Shown: positions 37,888 through 48,037 of the stretch, in pieces | Numbering within the stretch: position 1 is the stretch's first letter | Layout of the letters: the number at the start of each line of letters is the position of its first letter | NCBI RefSeq assembly: GCF_001425575.1 | Contig: NZ_LMRD01000008.1 | Location: forward strand, 408,081 to 472,080 | Length of the DNA stretch: 64,000 bases | Direction of reading: 5' to 3' | Source of the DNA: Aurantimonas sp. Leaf443 | GTDB lineage: Bacteria > Pseudomonadota > Alphaproteobacteria > Rhizobiales > Rhizobiaceae | The notes under the pieces: generated by a model | Seen by the model: only the letters and a program-made list of their open reading frames with translations | What the model was told of the DNA's origin: nothing | Databases searched by the model: none | Position numbers and translations under genes: made by a program

Positions 37888-40800
37888 TCAGAAGGAATGG
37901 GCGGGGCTTGCGCCCGGCGACGGCGCGGTGGCCTGCGGGGCGGCGGCGCGGGCGGCGTCCACGAGGCGCCTCAGCGGTTTCTCGCCGTAGCGCAGGAAGA
38001 GGACCGGGGTCAGGACCGTGTCGAGCAGCGTCGAGGAGACGAGGCCCCCGAAGATCGTCACCGCGACGGGGTGGAGGATCTCCTTGCCCGGCGCCGCGGC
38101 GTCGATCATCAGCGGCACCAGCGCGACGCCGGCCGACAGGGCCGTCATCAGGACGGGGGTGAGCCGCTCCAGACTGCCGCGCATCACGAGATCGCGCCCG
38201 AAGGGCAGCCCTTCGTGGATCGACAGGTTGATGATGTGGCTGATCTTCAGGATGCCGTTGCGGGCCGCGATGCCCGTCAGCGTGATGAAGCCGATCATCG
38301 AGGCGACCGACAGGGGCTGGCCGGAGATCCAGAGCGCCGCGACGGAGCCGATGAGGGCGAGCGGGATGCTGCCGAGGATGATCAGCGTGAACACGGCCGA
38401 GCGGTAGCGGCTGTAGAGGATCGCGAAGATCATCGCGAGCGAGACCAGGGACAGGAGGCCGATCGTGCGGCTCGCCTCCTCCTGCGCCTGGAAGGTGCCC
38501 TCGAGGCTGGTCGAGAAGCCGGGCGGCAGGGCCGCGCCGGCGACCTCGGCCCGGATGCGCTCGACGACCTGCGCCATGTCGGCATCGCCCGCGGCGTTCG
38601 CGAGCACCACGACGCGGCGCTGCCCGTTCTCGCGCAGGATCTGGTTCGGCCCGTCGGTCTCGCGCAGCTCGGCGATCTCGCGCACGGGGATCCAGCCGGC
38701 CGGCGTCTCGATCAGGAGATCGCCGAGGGCCTGCGTCGTGCGCTCGGCGTCGCCGAGCCGCATGACGACGTCGTAGGTGCGGTTGCCGTCGACGAGGCGC
38801 GAGACGACCCGGCCGTTGGAGAGCTGCTCCAGCTCCCGCGTGACCTTGGCCGGCTGGATGCCGAAGAGGGCCGCGCGCGCATAGTCGATGCGGATCTCGA
38901 GCTGCGGGATGCGCACCTGCTTCTCGACCTGGAGGTCGACGACGCCGGGAACGCTCGCAAGGCGGCCCCTCAGGCTCTCGGCGACGCTGCGCAGCGTGTC
39001 GATGTCCTCGCCATAGACCTTGAGCGCGATCTGCGCCCGCACGCCCGACAGCATGTGGTCGAGGCGATGCGAGATCGGCTGGCCGATATTGATCGACACC
39101 GGCAGGACCGACAGGCGCGAGCGGATGTCCGCCTCGATCGCCGTCTTGGGACGGCCCGTCTCGAGGTCGACCTCGATCTCGGACGAGTGCACGCCCTCGG
39201 CATGCTCGTCGAGCTCGGCGCGGCCCGTCCGCCGTCCGACGACGGAGACTTCCGGCACTTCCAGGATGAGGCGTTCGGCGATGAGGCCGACCCGGTGCGA
39301 CTCCGCCAGCGAGATGCCGGGGTTGAAGGCCATGCTGATCGTCAGCGTGCCCTCGTTGAAGGGCGGCAGGAAGGCGCGCGGCAGGGCGGTGGCGGCGAGG
39401 GCCGCCAGGCCGACGGCCAGGGCGGCGCAGGCCATCAGCGCGCGCGGCCAGCGGAAGGCGCGCTCGAGCAGCGCCCGGTTGCCGGCCTTCAGCCACCGCA
39501 CGAGGGCGCTCTCGCGCTCGTCGAGGCGTTTGAGCCCCGGCAGGAGATAATAGGCCATGACCGGGGTCAGCGTGATCGAGACCACGAGACTGGCGAGGAT
39601 CGAGACGATGTAGGCCTGGCCGAGCGGCGCGAAGAGCCGCCCCTCGATGCCCGACAGGGCGAAGAGCGGCACGAAGACGAGGACGATGATCACGGTGGCA
39701 TAGACGATGCCCGAGCGCACCTCCTGCGAGGCGGAGACGACGACGTCGAAGACGGAGCGCGGATTGCCGAGCTCGCGGTTCTCCCGCAGGCGCCGGAAGA
39801 TGTTCTCGACGTCCACCACCGCATCGTCGACGAGCTCGCCGATCGCGATGGCGAGGCCCCCGAGCGTCATCGTGTTGATGGAGAGGCCCATGAGGTGGAA
39901 GACGATCCCGGTCGCCAGGATCGAGACCGGGATGGCCGTCAGCGAGATCACGGTGGTGCGCACGTTGAGGAGGAAGGCGAAGAGGACGACCGCCACCACG
40001 GCGATGGCCTCCAGAAGCACCGTCTCGACATTCTTCACCGAGGTCTCGATGAAGTCGGCCTGACGGAACAGGACCTGGTCGGCCTCGATGCCGCCGGGAA
40101 GCGAGGCGCTGACCTCGCCGAGGGCCGCTTCCAGCTGGCGGGTCAGGGTGACGGTGTCGACATCCGGCTGCTTCTCGATCGAGACGATCACGGCGGGCCG
40201 GCCCATATAGCCGGCCTCGCCGCGCTTCTGGCGCGCGCCGAACGAGACGTCCGCCACCTGATCGAGGAGGACGGGCCGCGTGTCGACGGTCGCGACGACG
40301 AGGCTGCGCAGATCGTCGAGGCTGAGGCTGCGGCCGACGTTCCGGATCAGGAACTCGCGGGCATATTGATCGGTGAAGCCGCCGCCCGTGTTGGCGCCGA
40401 AGGCGGTCAGCGCCGCCTCGACCTGGTCCAGCGTGACGCCGAGCGCGCGCAGGGCGGCCGGGTTCGGGGCGACGCGATACTGGCGCACCTCGCCGCCGAT
40501 CGGGATGACCTGCGCGACGCCGGGCACGGACAGGAGGCGCGGGCGCAGTAAAGCGTCCGCCGCCTCGCGCAAGGCCATCGGCGACACGCCGTCGGGCGCC
40601 GTCACGGCGACCAGCATGACCTGCCCCATGATCGAGGAGATCGGCCCCATCTGCGGCGAGACCTCGGGCGGGAGCTGGCTGCGCACGAGCGCCAGCTTCT
40701 CGGCGATCTGCTGGCGGTTCAGGTAGATGTCGGTGTCCCAGTCGAACTCGACATAGACGATGGAGAGGCCGACGCCCGAGACGGACCGCACGCGGGAGAC

Positions 40801-41034
40801 GCCCGGCAGGCCGTTCATCTGCGTCTCGATCGGAGAGGTGACGAGCTGCTCCACCTCGGGCGGCGCGAGCCCCTCGGCCTCCGTCATGACGGTGACGGTC
40901 GGCCGGTTCAGGTCGGGAAAGACGTCGACGGGAAGGCGCGCCGAGACGAAGGCGCCGTAGAGGACGAGCACCGCCGCCATCGCCAGGACGAGCATGCGGT
41001 TGCGCAGGGACTGCGTGACGAGGACCGTGAACAT
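37888..41034 (-). CDS. Heavy-metal efflux RND transporter (CzcA/CusA family)
   Basis: Protein of 1048 residues, full length for the family: two sets of a membrane segment plus large periplasmic domain plus five membrane segments. The N-terminus [20 protein letters not shown] and [20 protein letters not shown] are typical, as is the membrane-helix 4 region [20 protein letters not shown] with the paired acidic residues of proton translocation. It transports a cation from periplasm or membrane through the envelope with the MFP encoded just upstream (10-base gap). No outer-membrane channel gene is adjacent, so it must share one encoded elsewhere. Metal specificity is not readable. Confidence 0.92.
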   Translation of the reverse strand: MFTVLVTQSLRNRMLVLAMAAVLVLYGAFVSARLPVDVFPDLNRPTVTVMTEAEGLAPPEVEQLVTSPIETQMNGLPGVSRVRSVSGVGLSIVYVEFDWDTDIYLNRQQIAEKLALVRSQLPPEVSPQMGPISSIMGQVMLVAVTAPDGVSPMALREAADALLRPRLLSVPGVAQVIPIGGEVRQYRVAPNPAALRALGVTLDQVEAALTAFGANTGGGFTDQYAREFLIRNVGRSLSLDDLRSLVVATVDTRPVLLDQVADVSFGARQKRGEAGYMGRPAVIVSIEKQPDVDTVTLTRQLEAALGEVSASLPGGIEADQVLFRQADFIETSVKNVETVLLEAIAVVAVVLFAFLLNVRTTVISLTAIPVSILATGIVFHLMGLSINTMTLGGLAIAIGELVDDAVVDVENIFRRLRENRELGNPRSVFDVVVSASQEVRSGIVYATVIIVLVFVPLFALSGIEGRLFAPLGQAYIVSILASLVVSITLTPVMAYYLLPGLKRLDERESALVRWLKAGNRALLERAFRWPRALMACAALAVGLAALAATALPRAFLPPFNEGTLTISMAFNPGISLAESHRVGLIAERLILEVPEVSVVGRRTGRAELDEHAEGVHSSEIEVDLETGRPKTAIEADIRSRLSVLPVSINIGQPISHRLDHMLSGVRAQIALKVYGEDIDTLRSVAESLRGRLASVPGVVDLQVEKQVRIPQLEIRIDYARAALFGIQPAKVTRELEQLSNGRVVSRLVDGNRTYDVVMRLGDAERTTQALGDLLIETPAGWIPVREIAELRETDGPNQILRENGQRRVVVLANAAGDADMAQVVERIRAEVAGAALPPGFSTSLEGTFQAQEEASRTIGLLSLVSLAMIFAILYSRYRSAVFTLIILGSIPLALIGSVAALWISGQPLSVASMIGFITLTGIAARNGILKISHIINLSIHEGLPFGRDLVMRGSLERLTPVLMTALSAGVALVPLMIDAAAPGKEILHPVAVTIFGGLVSSTLLDTVLTPVLFLRYGEKPLRRLVDAARAAAPQATAPSPGASPAHSF

Positions 41035-41044
41035 GGACGCGCCC

Positions 41045-42763
41045 TCAACGGATCTGGTTGAGGAGCTCGGCGCCCTCGGTCACGACGCGGCTGCCCGCCT
41101 CGATGCCGGCGGCGACCAGAACCCGCTCGCCGTCGAGCGGCAGGACGCGCACCTCGCGCGGCTCGAAGCGCTCGGCCCCGACATGGAGGAAGACGAGATC
41201 CTGCCCGTTGGCGCCGCGCAGGACGCTCCGGCGCGGCAGGGCGAGGCCCGTCTGCGTCTCCTCGGTCTGCGCGAGAACCGTCAGCATCTGGCCCGGACGC
41301 AGGCCCTCGGCGGGGCCCTCGACGCTGAACTGGACGGGCAGCGCCTGCGAGCGGTCGGAAAGGCCGGAGCCCTCGAATCTCAGCGCGAGAGGCTTCACGC
41401 CCTCGCCCATCGCCGAAGCGGTGGAGAAGGTACCGGACGAGCCGTAGGCCAGCGCCTCGACCCAGAGGCGCGTCGGGTCGACGATGTGGAAGACGACGGC
41501 GTCGCTGCGCGTCATCTGCCCGGCGACGGCGCCGGCGGCCGCGATCACGCCGGAGACCGGCGCCACCAGCGCCTCCGGCTTCACCTGCACCTCGTCGATC
41601 GCGGCGCGCCGGTCGCGAAGGCCCTCGAGTTCGATCCGCGTCTCGTCGAGCGTCGTCTGGGCGACCGCGCCGCTCCTCACCAGCGTCTGCGCCCGGCGCA
41701 CCCGCTGCTCGGCGATGGAGATCGCCTGGTCGAGCTCGCTGAGCCGCTGCGCGAGGTCCGACTGGTCGATCGTCTCGATGGAGGACGCGACGTAGGCGAG
41801 CACGTCCCCCGCCTTCACGCGCGCGCCGAGGCGGGGAAAGCCGCCCGGCGGCGGCGACAGGCGTCCGGCGACGGAGGCCTGGACATAGCCGCTGGCGTTC
41901 GGGTCGGGGATGACGCGGCCGGGCATCTCGACGCTGCGCCGGTGGTCGGCGGGCGCCGTCACGACCGTGCGCAGGGCGAGGATGCGCTGGGTCGGCTTGG
42001 GCACGAAGACGGCGCCGTCGGGCAGGCGCTGCGCGAGGTCGCGCCCGGCCGGATCGCCGGCGAGCGGCGCCGGTGCCGCGGGCGGCGGGGCGCCATGGTC
42101 GTGCCCCTCGTGCGCCAGCGCCACCGAGGTGCCGAAGAGAAAGACGAGGACGCCCGCCGCGGCCATCGCGGCGACGGCCCGGCGGCGCAGGATCGCCATG
42201 ACGAGGAGGCCGAGCGCGAAGCCCAGCGCCCCGACGGCCAGAAGGGCGGGGTCGTTGCGCGACAGCCTCGCCTTGAGGTCGACGGAGAGCGCCTCGCGCA
42301 TCTCGCTCGCGAGCGCCGATCCGACCAGCCAGCCCGGAGCCTGCGCCACGACGGGCGCCCGCGCCTCGGGAATGGCAAGGGTCGCCGTCAGGAAGTCGGC
42401 CTCCTCGCCGCTGGTGACGGTCACGATGAGGTCGTGGCTGCCCGCCTGCGCGGCCCAGGGCGCGTCGAGGCGGTAGAACTCGCCCTCGGCGGTCGCCGTG
42501 GCGGGCCCGGCGGGGGTCTCGACCTCGATCGTCGCGCCGATGACGGGCTCGTTGGTCTCGAACCGGTCGAGATGGATCTCCAGCGACGTGCCGCGCGCCA
42601 CCGCGACCAGCTCGAAGAGGGCGCTCTGCGCCTCGGCGCGCGGCGCGGCCGTCGCGGTGGCGGCGGGGGGCGGGGCGCCGTGGTCGTGCCCCTCGTGGGC
42701 GCGCACGGGCACGGCAAGCGTCAGGACGGCCAGCACGGCCGCGGTCACAAGTCGGGAATACAT
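41045..42763 (-). CDS. Efflux RND membrane fusion protein with duplicated HEGHDHG N-terminal module
   Basis: Protein of 572 residues, about 200 longer than usual. Residues 1-22 are a signal peptide ending before [13 protein letters not shown] (23-35). A small periplasmic domain follows to about 165, then a hydrophobic segment (172-191), then a second signal-like helix (197-217) ending ALA before another [13 protein letters not shown] (218-230). After that comes a normal CusB/CzcB adaptor with barrel, lipoyl halves ([30 protein letters not shown]) and helical hairpin. It looks like two once-separate secreted proteins joined. The histidine runs may bind metal. Partner of the RND pump downstream. 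Confidence 0.85.
   Translation of the reverse strand: MYSRLVTAAVLAVLTLAVPVRAHEGHDHGAPPPAATATAAPRAEAQSALFELVAVARGTSLEIHLDRFETNEPVIGATIEVETPAGPATATAEGEFYRLDAPWAAQAGSHDLIVTVTSGEEADFLTATLAIPEARAPVVAQAPGWLVGSALASEMREALSVDLKARLSRNDPALLAVGALGFALGLLVMAILRRRAVAAMAAAGVLVFLFGTSVALAHEGHDHGAPPPAAPAPLAGDPAGRDLAQRLPDGAVFVPKPTQRILALRTVVTAPADHRRSVEMPGRVIPDPNASGYVQASVAGRLSPPPGGFPRLGARVKAGDVLAYVASSIETIDQSDLAQRLSELDQAISIAEQRVRRAQTLVRSGAVAQTTLDETRIELEGLRDRRAAIDEVQVKPEALVAPVSGVIAAAGAVAGQMTRSDAVVFHIVDPTRLWVEALAYGSSGTFSTASAMGEGVKPLALRFEGSGLSDRSQALPVQFSVEGPAEGLRPGQMLTVLAQTEETQTGLALPRRSVLRGANGQDLVFLHVGAERFEPREVRVLPLDGERVLVAAGIEAGSRVVTEGAELLNQIR
42084..42112. repeat. Direct repeat copy 1 within the MFP gene
   Basis: Twenty-nine bases encoding part of the second [11 protein letters not shown] motif; matches 42669-42697 at 28 of 29 positions. 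The copies are 585 bases apart, an exact multiple of three. Confidence 0.85.
42669..42697. repeat. Direct repeat copy 2 within the MFP gene
   Basis: Partner of the repeat at 42084-42112; encodes part of the first [11 protein letters not shown] motif just after the signal peptide. The near identity could have guided the in-frame fusion. Confidence 0.85.
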
Positions 42764-42824
42764 TGGGAAAGGCCCCAGGGTCTGAAACATCGCTCGGGGC
42801 GCGCGCAGGCGCCCGGCCGCACTG

Positions 42825-43241
42825 TCAGACCGTGGGTCTCGGGGGCCGGATCAGTCCGTCGACCGGGGCGCCGCGCAGGGCGTCGGCCGGCCGGGCGGGG
42901 TCGTGGCAGGCGGGCGCCGGCGCCGCAAACGCCCGGCCGGAGCTGCCGACCGTCGCGGCCATGCAATTCGCCATGCCCGTCCCGCAGCAGGTGGTCCCGG
43001 CCGTGCGGTGGCCGCCGACCGCGTCGTCCGATCCGGTCGCGCCGGCCCGAAGGGCCTCGTCGCCGTCCGTTCCGGAAGCCGCCGCGCGGTCCTCGAGAGC
43101 GGCAAGGACCCGCACCGGCGCCTCGACCGCCGCCGGACCATGGGCGCCATGCGCCTGCGCCGCCGACGAACAGAGCAGCGCGAGGCCCACGACCACGAGG
43201 GTCGCGAGAAGCGAGGCCATCTTGTTCGAAACGAACGACAT
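42825..43241 (-). CDS. Small secreted Cys/His-containing protein of unknown function
   Basis: Protein of 138 residues from ATG 43241, with AGGA upstream (ATG 43250 would add 3). Signal peptide with LLATLVVVGLALLCSSAAQA, then AHGAHGPAA. The mature protein is low in obvious structure and has a cysteine-rich stretch, TTCCGTGMANCMAATVG, and a final CHDPARP. The pattern resembles short DUF2946-like or metal-resistance companions that precede efflux operons, but I do not recognise the family. It lies 61 bases upstream of the MFP gene on the same strand and may be the first gene of the efflux operon. Confidence 0.55.
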   Translation of the reverse strand: MSFVSNKMASLLATLVVVGLALLCSSAAQAHGAHGPAAVEAPVRVLAALEDRAAASGTDGDEALRAGATGSDDAVGGHRTAGTTCCGTGMANCMAATVGSSGRAFAAPAPACHDPARPADALRGAPVDGLIRPPRPTV

Positions 43242-43342
43242 GGCGTCCATCCTATCGCGTCGGGGCGGGATCGGCAACGCGGCGCGGCGGCCGCGGACAC
43301 CGCGCGTCGAGCGGGCCTTTCCGAAGCCGCCGCCGCGCCGCG

Positions 43343-44050
43343 TCAGGCGTGGGCCTGGCCGAGATAGAGGCTGGCGGCGCGCTCGTCGTCGAGAAGCGCG
43401 CGGGCCGGACCCTTCAGCGCCACCTTGCCGATGTCGAGGATGTAGCCGACATCGGAGATCGCCAGCGCCTGACGGGCGCGCTGCTCGATGAGGAGCACCG
43501 CCGTGCCCTGCCCGGCAAGCCCGGCGATGCGGCGGAAACTGTCCTCGACGAGGGCGGGCGAGAGCGCCGCGGTCGGCTCGTCGAGCACGACGAGGCGCGG
43601 GCGCGTCATCAGCGCGCGGGCGAAGGCGAGCTGCTGGCGCTCGCCCCCGGACAGGCTGCCGGCGCGCGCCTTCGGGCGCTCGGCCAGCGCCGGGAAGAGG
43701 GCGAAGAGCTCGGCGATGCGGGCGCGCCGGTCCCGGACCCCTTCCACCACCTCCAGGTTTTCGGTGACGGTCAGCGGCGCGAAGACGTTGGCGACCTGCG
43801 GCACGTAGCCGATGCCGAGGCCCGCCCGCTTCTCGGCGGGCACGCGCGCGAGGTCCGTTCCCTCCAGGAGGATGCGCCCGCCCACGCGCGGCAGGAGGCC
43901 GACCACGGCTTTGGCCAGCGTCGACTTGCCCGCGCCGTTGGTGCCCGCGATGGTCACGACCTGTCCCGCGTCGACCGCGACGTCGATGCCGTTCAGGATG
44001 TCGACCTCCGAATAGCCCCCGGTCAGGGCCTCGATCGCCAAAAGGCTCAT
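43343..44050 (-). CDS. livF: Branched-chain amino acid-type ABC transporter ATPase LivF
   Basis: Protein of 235 residues. Walker A GTNGAGKST, Q-loop GYVPQVANVFAPL, signature LSGGERQQLAFAR and Walker B LVVLDEPTAALSP are present. The usual HELL-type switch is VLLIEQRARQAL. It overlaps livG by 4 bases and ends the seven-gene tetR-amidohydrolase-liv operon. Pairs with LivG on the cytoplasmic face of the LivHM channel. Confidence 0.9.
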   Translation of the reverse strand: MSLLAIEALTGGYSEVDILNGIDVAVDAGQVVTIAGTNGAGKSTLAKAVVGLLPRVGGRILLEGTDLARVPAEKRAGLGIGYVPQVANVFAPLTVTENLEVVEGVRDRRARIAELFALFPALAERPKARAGSLSGGERQQLAFARALMTRPRLVVLDEPTAALSPALVEDSFRRIAGLAGQGTAVLLIEQRARQALAISDVGYILDIGKVALKGPARALLDDERAASLYLGQAHA

Positions 44051-44805
44051 GACAGACCTCCGAGATAGGCTTCGCGCACGCGCGGATCGGCGAGGACATC
44101 GGCGGGCCGCCCGCTGGCGATGAGCCGGCCGCGATCCATCACGTGCAGCGTGGTGACGAGGCGCGACAGGGCGCCGAGGTCGTGCTCGATGACGAGGAAG
44201 CCGATGCCGCGCGCGTTGAGCTCGCGCACCCGCGCCGAGATTTCCTCGATGAGCACCGGATTGACGCCGGCGAAGGGCTCGTCGAGGAGGATCGTGCGCG
44301 CGCCCGTCATCAGCGCGCGGCCGAGCTCCACGAGCTTCTTCTGGCCGCCCGACAGCTGGCCGGCCGAGACCTCGGCGACGCGCGCGAGGTTGAGGAAGGC
44401 GAGGAGCGCGTCGACCTTCTCGCCGAGCTCCGCCTCCTGGCGCCGCACGCGGCGGGGCGCCAGGAAGAGCGAGCCCAGCGTCTCGCCGGCCTGCCCGGGC
44501 GCGGCCGCCATCAGGTTCTCGCGCACGCTGAGATGGGAGAACTCGCGCGGCACCTGGAAGGTGCGGACCAGCCCGCGGCGCGCCCTCTCGCTCGGCGACA
44601 CGCGCCGCAGCGGCTGGCCGTCGAACGAGACCTCGCCGGCATCGGCGTCGAGAAAGCCGGTGACGATCGAGAACAGGGTCGACTTGCCCGCGCCGTTCGG
44701 CCCGATCAGCCCGACGAGATCGCCGGTCGGCACCGAGAAGGTGACGTCGTCGGTGACGCGCACGGCACCGTAGGATTTCATGAGATGGCTGACGTCGAGA
44801 CTCAT
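44047..44805 (-). CDS. livG: Branched-chain amino acid-type ABC transporter ATPase LivG
   Basis: Protein of 252 residues. Walker A GPNGAGKST, the LivG-typical RTFQVPREFSHLSVRENL around the Q-loop, signature LSGGQKKLVELGR, Walker B TILLDEPFAGVNP and switch VIEHDLGAL. The C-terminal tail VREAYLGGLS is characteristic. It overlaps livM and livF by 4 bases each, so the subunits are translationally coupled. Confidence 0.92.
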   Translation of the reverse strand: MSLDVSHLMKSYGAVRVTDDVTFSVPTGDLVGLIGPNGAGKSTLFSIVTGFLDADAGEVSFDGQPLRRVSPSERARRGLVRTFQVPREFSHLSVRENLMAAAPGQAGETLGSLFLAPRRVRRQEAELGEKVDALLAFLNLARVAEVSAGQLSGGQKKLVELGRALMTGARTILLDEPFAGVNPVLIEEISARVRELNARGIGFLVIEHDLGALSRLVTTLHVMDRGRLIASGRPADVLADPRVREAYLGGLS

Positions 44806-45689
44806 CGCCGGGTGAAGTCTCCCATGAGGCCCTGGGGCCGGTAGAGGGTGAAGAGCACGAGGGCGAGACCGACGAGGAGGATGCGGATCTCGGCCATGGC
44901 CGCGCCCGAGACGAAGGGCAGGACGTCCGGCAGGAAGCGCGAGCCTTCGAGAAGAAGCATGAGGACGAGCGTGCCGATCACCGCGCCGGAGATGCGGCCT
45001 GCGCCCCCCAGGATCATCGCCATCCAGATCTGGAAGGTGACGAGGGGGATGAACTGGTCGGGCGTGACGTAGCCGACGTAATGGGCGTAGAAGCTGCCGC
45101 CGAGCGCGGAGAGGGCCGCGCCGACCATCAGAACCTGCGTCTTGAAGCGGGCGGGGTCCTTGCCGAGCGCGCTGACCGCCTCCTCGTTGTCGCGGATCGC
45201 GCCGATGATGCGGCCGAAGGGCGAGCGGGCGATGCGGCGCATGGCCAGGACGACGGCGAGATTGACGAGGAGCAGCGTGCCGAGGACGAGAAGGGGCTGC
45301 ACGGTGCGCGCCTCGGCGAAGGCGAAGAGGCGCGGGATTCCGGGAATGCCCTGCACGCCCGCGGTCAGTTCCTGCTCGCTGATGATGGCGACGCGCACGA
45401 CCTCGGAGAAGCCGAGCGTGGCGATGGCGAAATAGTCGTCGCGAAGGCGCAGGGCGATGAGGCCGATCGGCCAGGCCGCCGCGACCGCCAGGAGCATGCC
45501 CGCCGCGAAGCCGACGAGGATCGGCCAGCCCATCGTGGAGAGGATGGCCGACGCGTAGGCGCCGATGGCGAAGAAGCCGACGAGGCCGAAATTGGTGAGG
45601 CCGGTCAGACCGTATTGCAGGTTCAGCCCGAGCGTCAGGAGGGCGTAGATCGCCACGAAGATCGCGACGGCGAGGATATAGGCTTCCAT
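44802..45689 (-). CDS. livM: Branched-chain amino acid-type ABC transporter permease LivM
   Basis: Protein of 295 residues from ATG 45689, which overlaps the livH stop. Eight or so membrane segments; the conserved LNLQYGLTGLTNFGLVGFFA near the start and the coupling loop AIRDNEEAVSALGKDPARFK near residue 185 identify the LivM family. ILGGAGRISGAVIGTLVLML follows. Channel partner of LivH. Confidence 0.9.
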   Translation of the reverse strand: MEAYILAVAIFVAIYALLTLGLNLQYGLTGLTNFGLVGFFAIGAYASAILSTMGWPILVGFAAGMLLAVAAAWPIGLIALRLRDDYFAIATLGFSEVVRVAIISEQELTAGVQGIPGIPRLFAFAEARTVQPLLVLGTLLLVNLAVVLAMRRIARSPFGRIIGAIRDNEEAVSALGKDPARFKTQVLMVGAALSALGGSFYAHYVGYVTPDQFIPLVTFQIWMAMILGGAGRISGAVIGTLVLMLLLEGSRFLPDVLPFVSGAAMAEIRILLVGLALVLFTLYRPQGLMGDFTRR

Positions 45690-46555
45690 CAGCGGGCTCC
45701 GTCCTGGCGGCCGAACAGGCCGCGCGGTCGCACGAGGAGAACGAGCATGAGGACGACGAAGGCGACGGCGATCTTGTAGGTGAAGCCGACGAACGGGGTC
45801 GCCAGTTCCTGCACCACGCCCAGGAGGACGCCCGCCACCACCGCGCCCAGCGGGTGGCCGATGCCGCCGAGGACGGCCGCGGCGAAGGCCGGCAGGAGCA
45901 TGTTCCAGCCCATGTCGGGCGTCACCACCGTCTTCATGCCGAGGATGAGGCCCGCCATGGCCGAGACCGCGCCGGCCAGCGCCCAGAGCGCGAGCATCAC
46001 GCGCACCGGGTCGATGCCCGAGACGCGCGCGAGCGCGGGATCGGCCGAAACGGCGCGCATGCGCCGGCCGATCGCCGTCTTCTCCAGGATGAGGAAGACT
46101 GCGATCAGCGTGACGAGCGTGACGCCGGCGAGCTTCAGGTCGGTCGGCTGGATCCGCAGGTCGAGGAAGACGATCGGGCGCGTCAGCGGCACGCGGAAGA
46201 CCTGCGGCTGCTGCCCGTAGAGCAGGCCGAGACCGGCGCGGATCATGAAGCCGACGCCGATCGAGGCGAGCAGCGACATGACCGGGCTGCGATGGGCGAG
46301 CTTGCGGAAGATCAGGAGATAGAGGGCGACGTTGAGGAGGAGGCCGGCCAGGAGCGCGCCGGCGCCGCCCAGGATCATCGAGCCGGTCGCCCCCGCGGCC
46401 GCGAGCGCGGCATAGGCGCTGAGCGACATGACGTCGCCGGTGGCGGCATTGGGAAAGCGGGCCACCCCGAAGACGAGAGTGACGGCGAGCGCGCCGAGCC
46501 CGATCACCAGGCCGGACATCAGCCCGGACAGGAGCAGATCGAAGAAGCTTGTCAT
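45689..46555 (-). CDS. livH: Branched-chain amino acid-type ABC transporter permease LivH
   Basis: Protein of 288 residues from ATG 46555; the frame is open upstream through the intergenic hairpin region but without family sequence. Family features are GLVIGLGALAVTLVFGVARF and FPNAATGDVMSLSAYAAL near the N-terminus and the coupling segment KTAIGRRMRAVSADPALARV near residue 155. AVLGGIGHPLGAVVAGVLLG follows. Separated by 211 bases from livK, with a stable stem-loop in the gap. Confidence 0.88.
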   Translation of the reverse strand: MTSFFDLLLSGLMSGLVIGLGALAVTLVFGVARFPNAATGDVMSLSAYAALAAAGATGSMILGGAGALLAGLLLNVALYLLIFRKLAHRSPVMSLLASIGVGFMIRAGLGLLYGQQPQVFRVPLTRPIVFLDLRIQPTDLKLAGVTLVTLIAVFLILEKTAIGRRMRAVSADPALARVSGIDPVRVMLALWALAGAVSAMAGLILGMKTVVTPDMGWNMLLPAFAAAVLGGIGHPLGAVVAGVLLGVVQELATPFVGFTYKIAVAFVVLMLVLLVRPRGLFGRQDGAR

Positions 46556-46711
46556 GGGTCCCGCGATTGGATGGAGGGGGCCGGAAAGGGCGGCGGCAGG
46601 GCACGGCGCGCCCCTTGCCGGGCCCGGCGGGCGGCGCGTCCGGTAGAGGCGCGCGACGGTCGGGCGACCGGACGCCGCCGGCCGGCGCGCCGGGCTGCGA
46701 CGGCCTGGATG

Positions 46712-46743
46712 GATGCCGGCCACCCAAGGGCGTGGCCGGCATC
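46712..46743. terminator. Hairpin between livK and livH
   Basis: Perfect 12-base inverted repeat GATGCCGGCCAC / GTGGCCGGCATC with an 8-base loop, 24 bases after the livK stop on the minus-strand message. Likely partial terminator or 3'-end stabiliser that raises binding-protein level relative to the permeases. Confidence 0.6.
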
Positions 46744-46766
46744 GGCGCGCGAGGGCGCGGGCTGCG

Positions 46767-47990
46767 TCAGATCTTCACGACGTAGCGGCGCGCGAAGGCC
46801 TCGCCGTCCATGAAGAAGGCGCCGAAGTCCGGCGTCACGTCGCCGAACTCGTCGAGGTCGAGCACCGAGGAGGCGCCGTCGTAGTTGATCGACTTGCCCG
46901 CCTTCAGCGCGTCGCGGCCGGCCGCGAAGGAGGTCACGACCTCGCCGTCCGGAGAGGACACGTCGATGATCCGCGCGTTGATCGCCGCATTGTCGGCGCC
47001 GGGGCCGGCGGCCTCGATGGCGAGCGCCAGGAGCACGGTCATGTCGTAGGTCATGGCGGCGTAGTTGTTGGCCGTGCCCGGCTCGCCCATCTCCTGGCGG
47101 TAGAGCGCGTCGAAGGCGGCGAAGGCGGGCGACTGCTCGTTGGCGACGCTCTCCACCGTGATGACGTTGGCCATGACGTCGGGGCCGAGCGTGGCGATCG
47201 TGTCGGCGTTGAAGGCCCATTTGGGCACGATGAACTTGTTCGTCGCCCCGCTCTGGAACCACTCGCGCAGGATGATCGCGGTGTCGGCGACATAGGAGCC
47301 CATGACGATGACGTCGGGCTCGCCGTCGAGCACGCTCTGCAGCTCGGAGCGGTAGCTCGGCTGGTTCGGCTCGTAGACGACGGCCTTCTCGACCGTTCCG
47401 CCGGCCGCCGTCCAGGCCTTCGTGAAGCCCTCCGTGTTGCCGATGCCCGAGGCGTTGTTGAAGGCCATGGTCGCGGGCTTCCTGAAGCCCTCGCGCTTGG
47501 CGATCTCGGCAAAGGCCCGGCCGAAGCGGTCGTTGGTCGCCTGGAAGCGGTAGGAGAGATGCTTGGCGTTGGCGGGGGCGACCGAGAGGGCGGGCGCGCC
47601 GGACGTGTTCATCAGGATCGCGCCGGCATCGTTGGTCAGCGGGACGACCGCGAGCGAGACGCCCGAGGACCAGGTGCCGAGGATCGCCTGCACCTCGTTG
47701 ACCTCCAGGAGCTTCTTGGCGGCCAGGACGGCGGCCTGCGGCTGGGTCTGCGTGTCGTCCTGGAAGACCTTGAAGGTGCGGCCGGCCGCGCCCCCGGCGG
47801 CGTTGATCTCGGCGGCGGCCGCCACGATCATCTTCTGCATGCCGGTGCCGAAGGTCGAGCCGGCGCCCGTGATCGGGCACAGGGCCCCGATCCGGTACTC
47901 GGCGCCCTGCGCGAGGGCCAGGCGCGGCATCGCCGCCGCGAGCGTTCCGGCCGCCATCATCTGCAGGGCCTGACGTCTGTCGAAGTTCAT
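46767..47990 (-). CDS. livK: Branched-chain amino acid-type ABC transporter substrate-binding protein
   Basis: Protein of 407 residues. The N-terminus NFDRRQALQMMAAGTLAAAM with cleavage after ALA is a signal peptide with Tat-like RR. The mature protein is a LivK-type two-lobe fold with IGALCPITGAGSTFGTGMQK, then AEINAAGGAAGRTFKV, and LGTWSSGVSLAVVPLTNDAG. Despite the family name the ligand need not be leucine. Co-transcription with an amidohydrolase suggests a peptide, amide or cyclic amide substrate. Confidence 0.88.
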   Translation of the reverse strand: MNFDRRQALQMMAAGTLAAAMPRLALAQGAEYRIGALCPITGAGSTFGTGMQKMIVAAAAEINAAGGAAGRTFKVFQDDTQTQPQAAVLAAKKLLEVNEVQAILGTWSSGVSLAVVPLTNDAGAILMNTSGAPALSVAPANAKHLSYRFQATNDRFGRAFAEIAKREGFRKPATMAFNNASGIGNTEGFTKAWTAAGGTVEKAVVYEPNQPSYRSELQSVLDGEPDVIVMGSYVADTAIILREWFQSGATNKFIVPKWAFNADTIATLGPDVMANVITVESVANEQSPAFAAFDALYRQEMGEPGTANNYAAMTYDMTVLLALAIEAAGPGADNAAINARIIDVSSPDGEVVTSFAAGRDALKAGKSINYDGASSVLDLDEFGDVTPDFGAFFMDGEAFARRYVVKI

Positions 47991-48037
47991 GTCTGTCGCC
48001 TTTTCGGAGATGGAGGGAAACGGCCCTCGCCGCGGAT

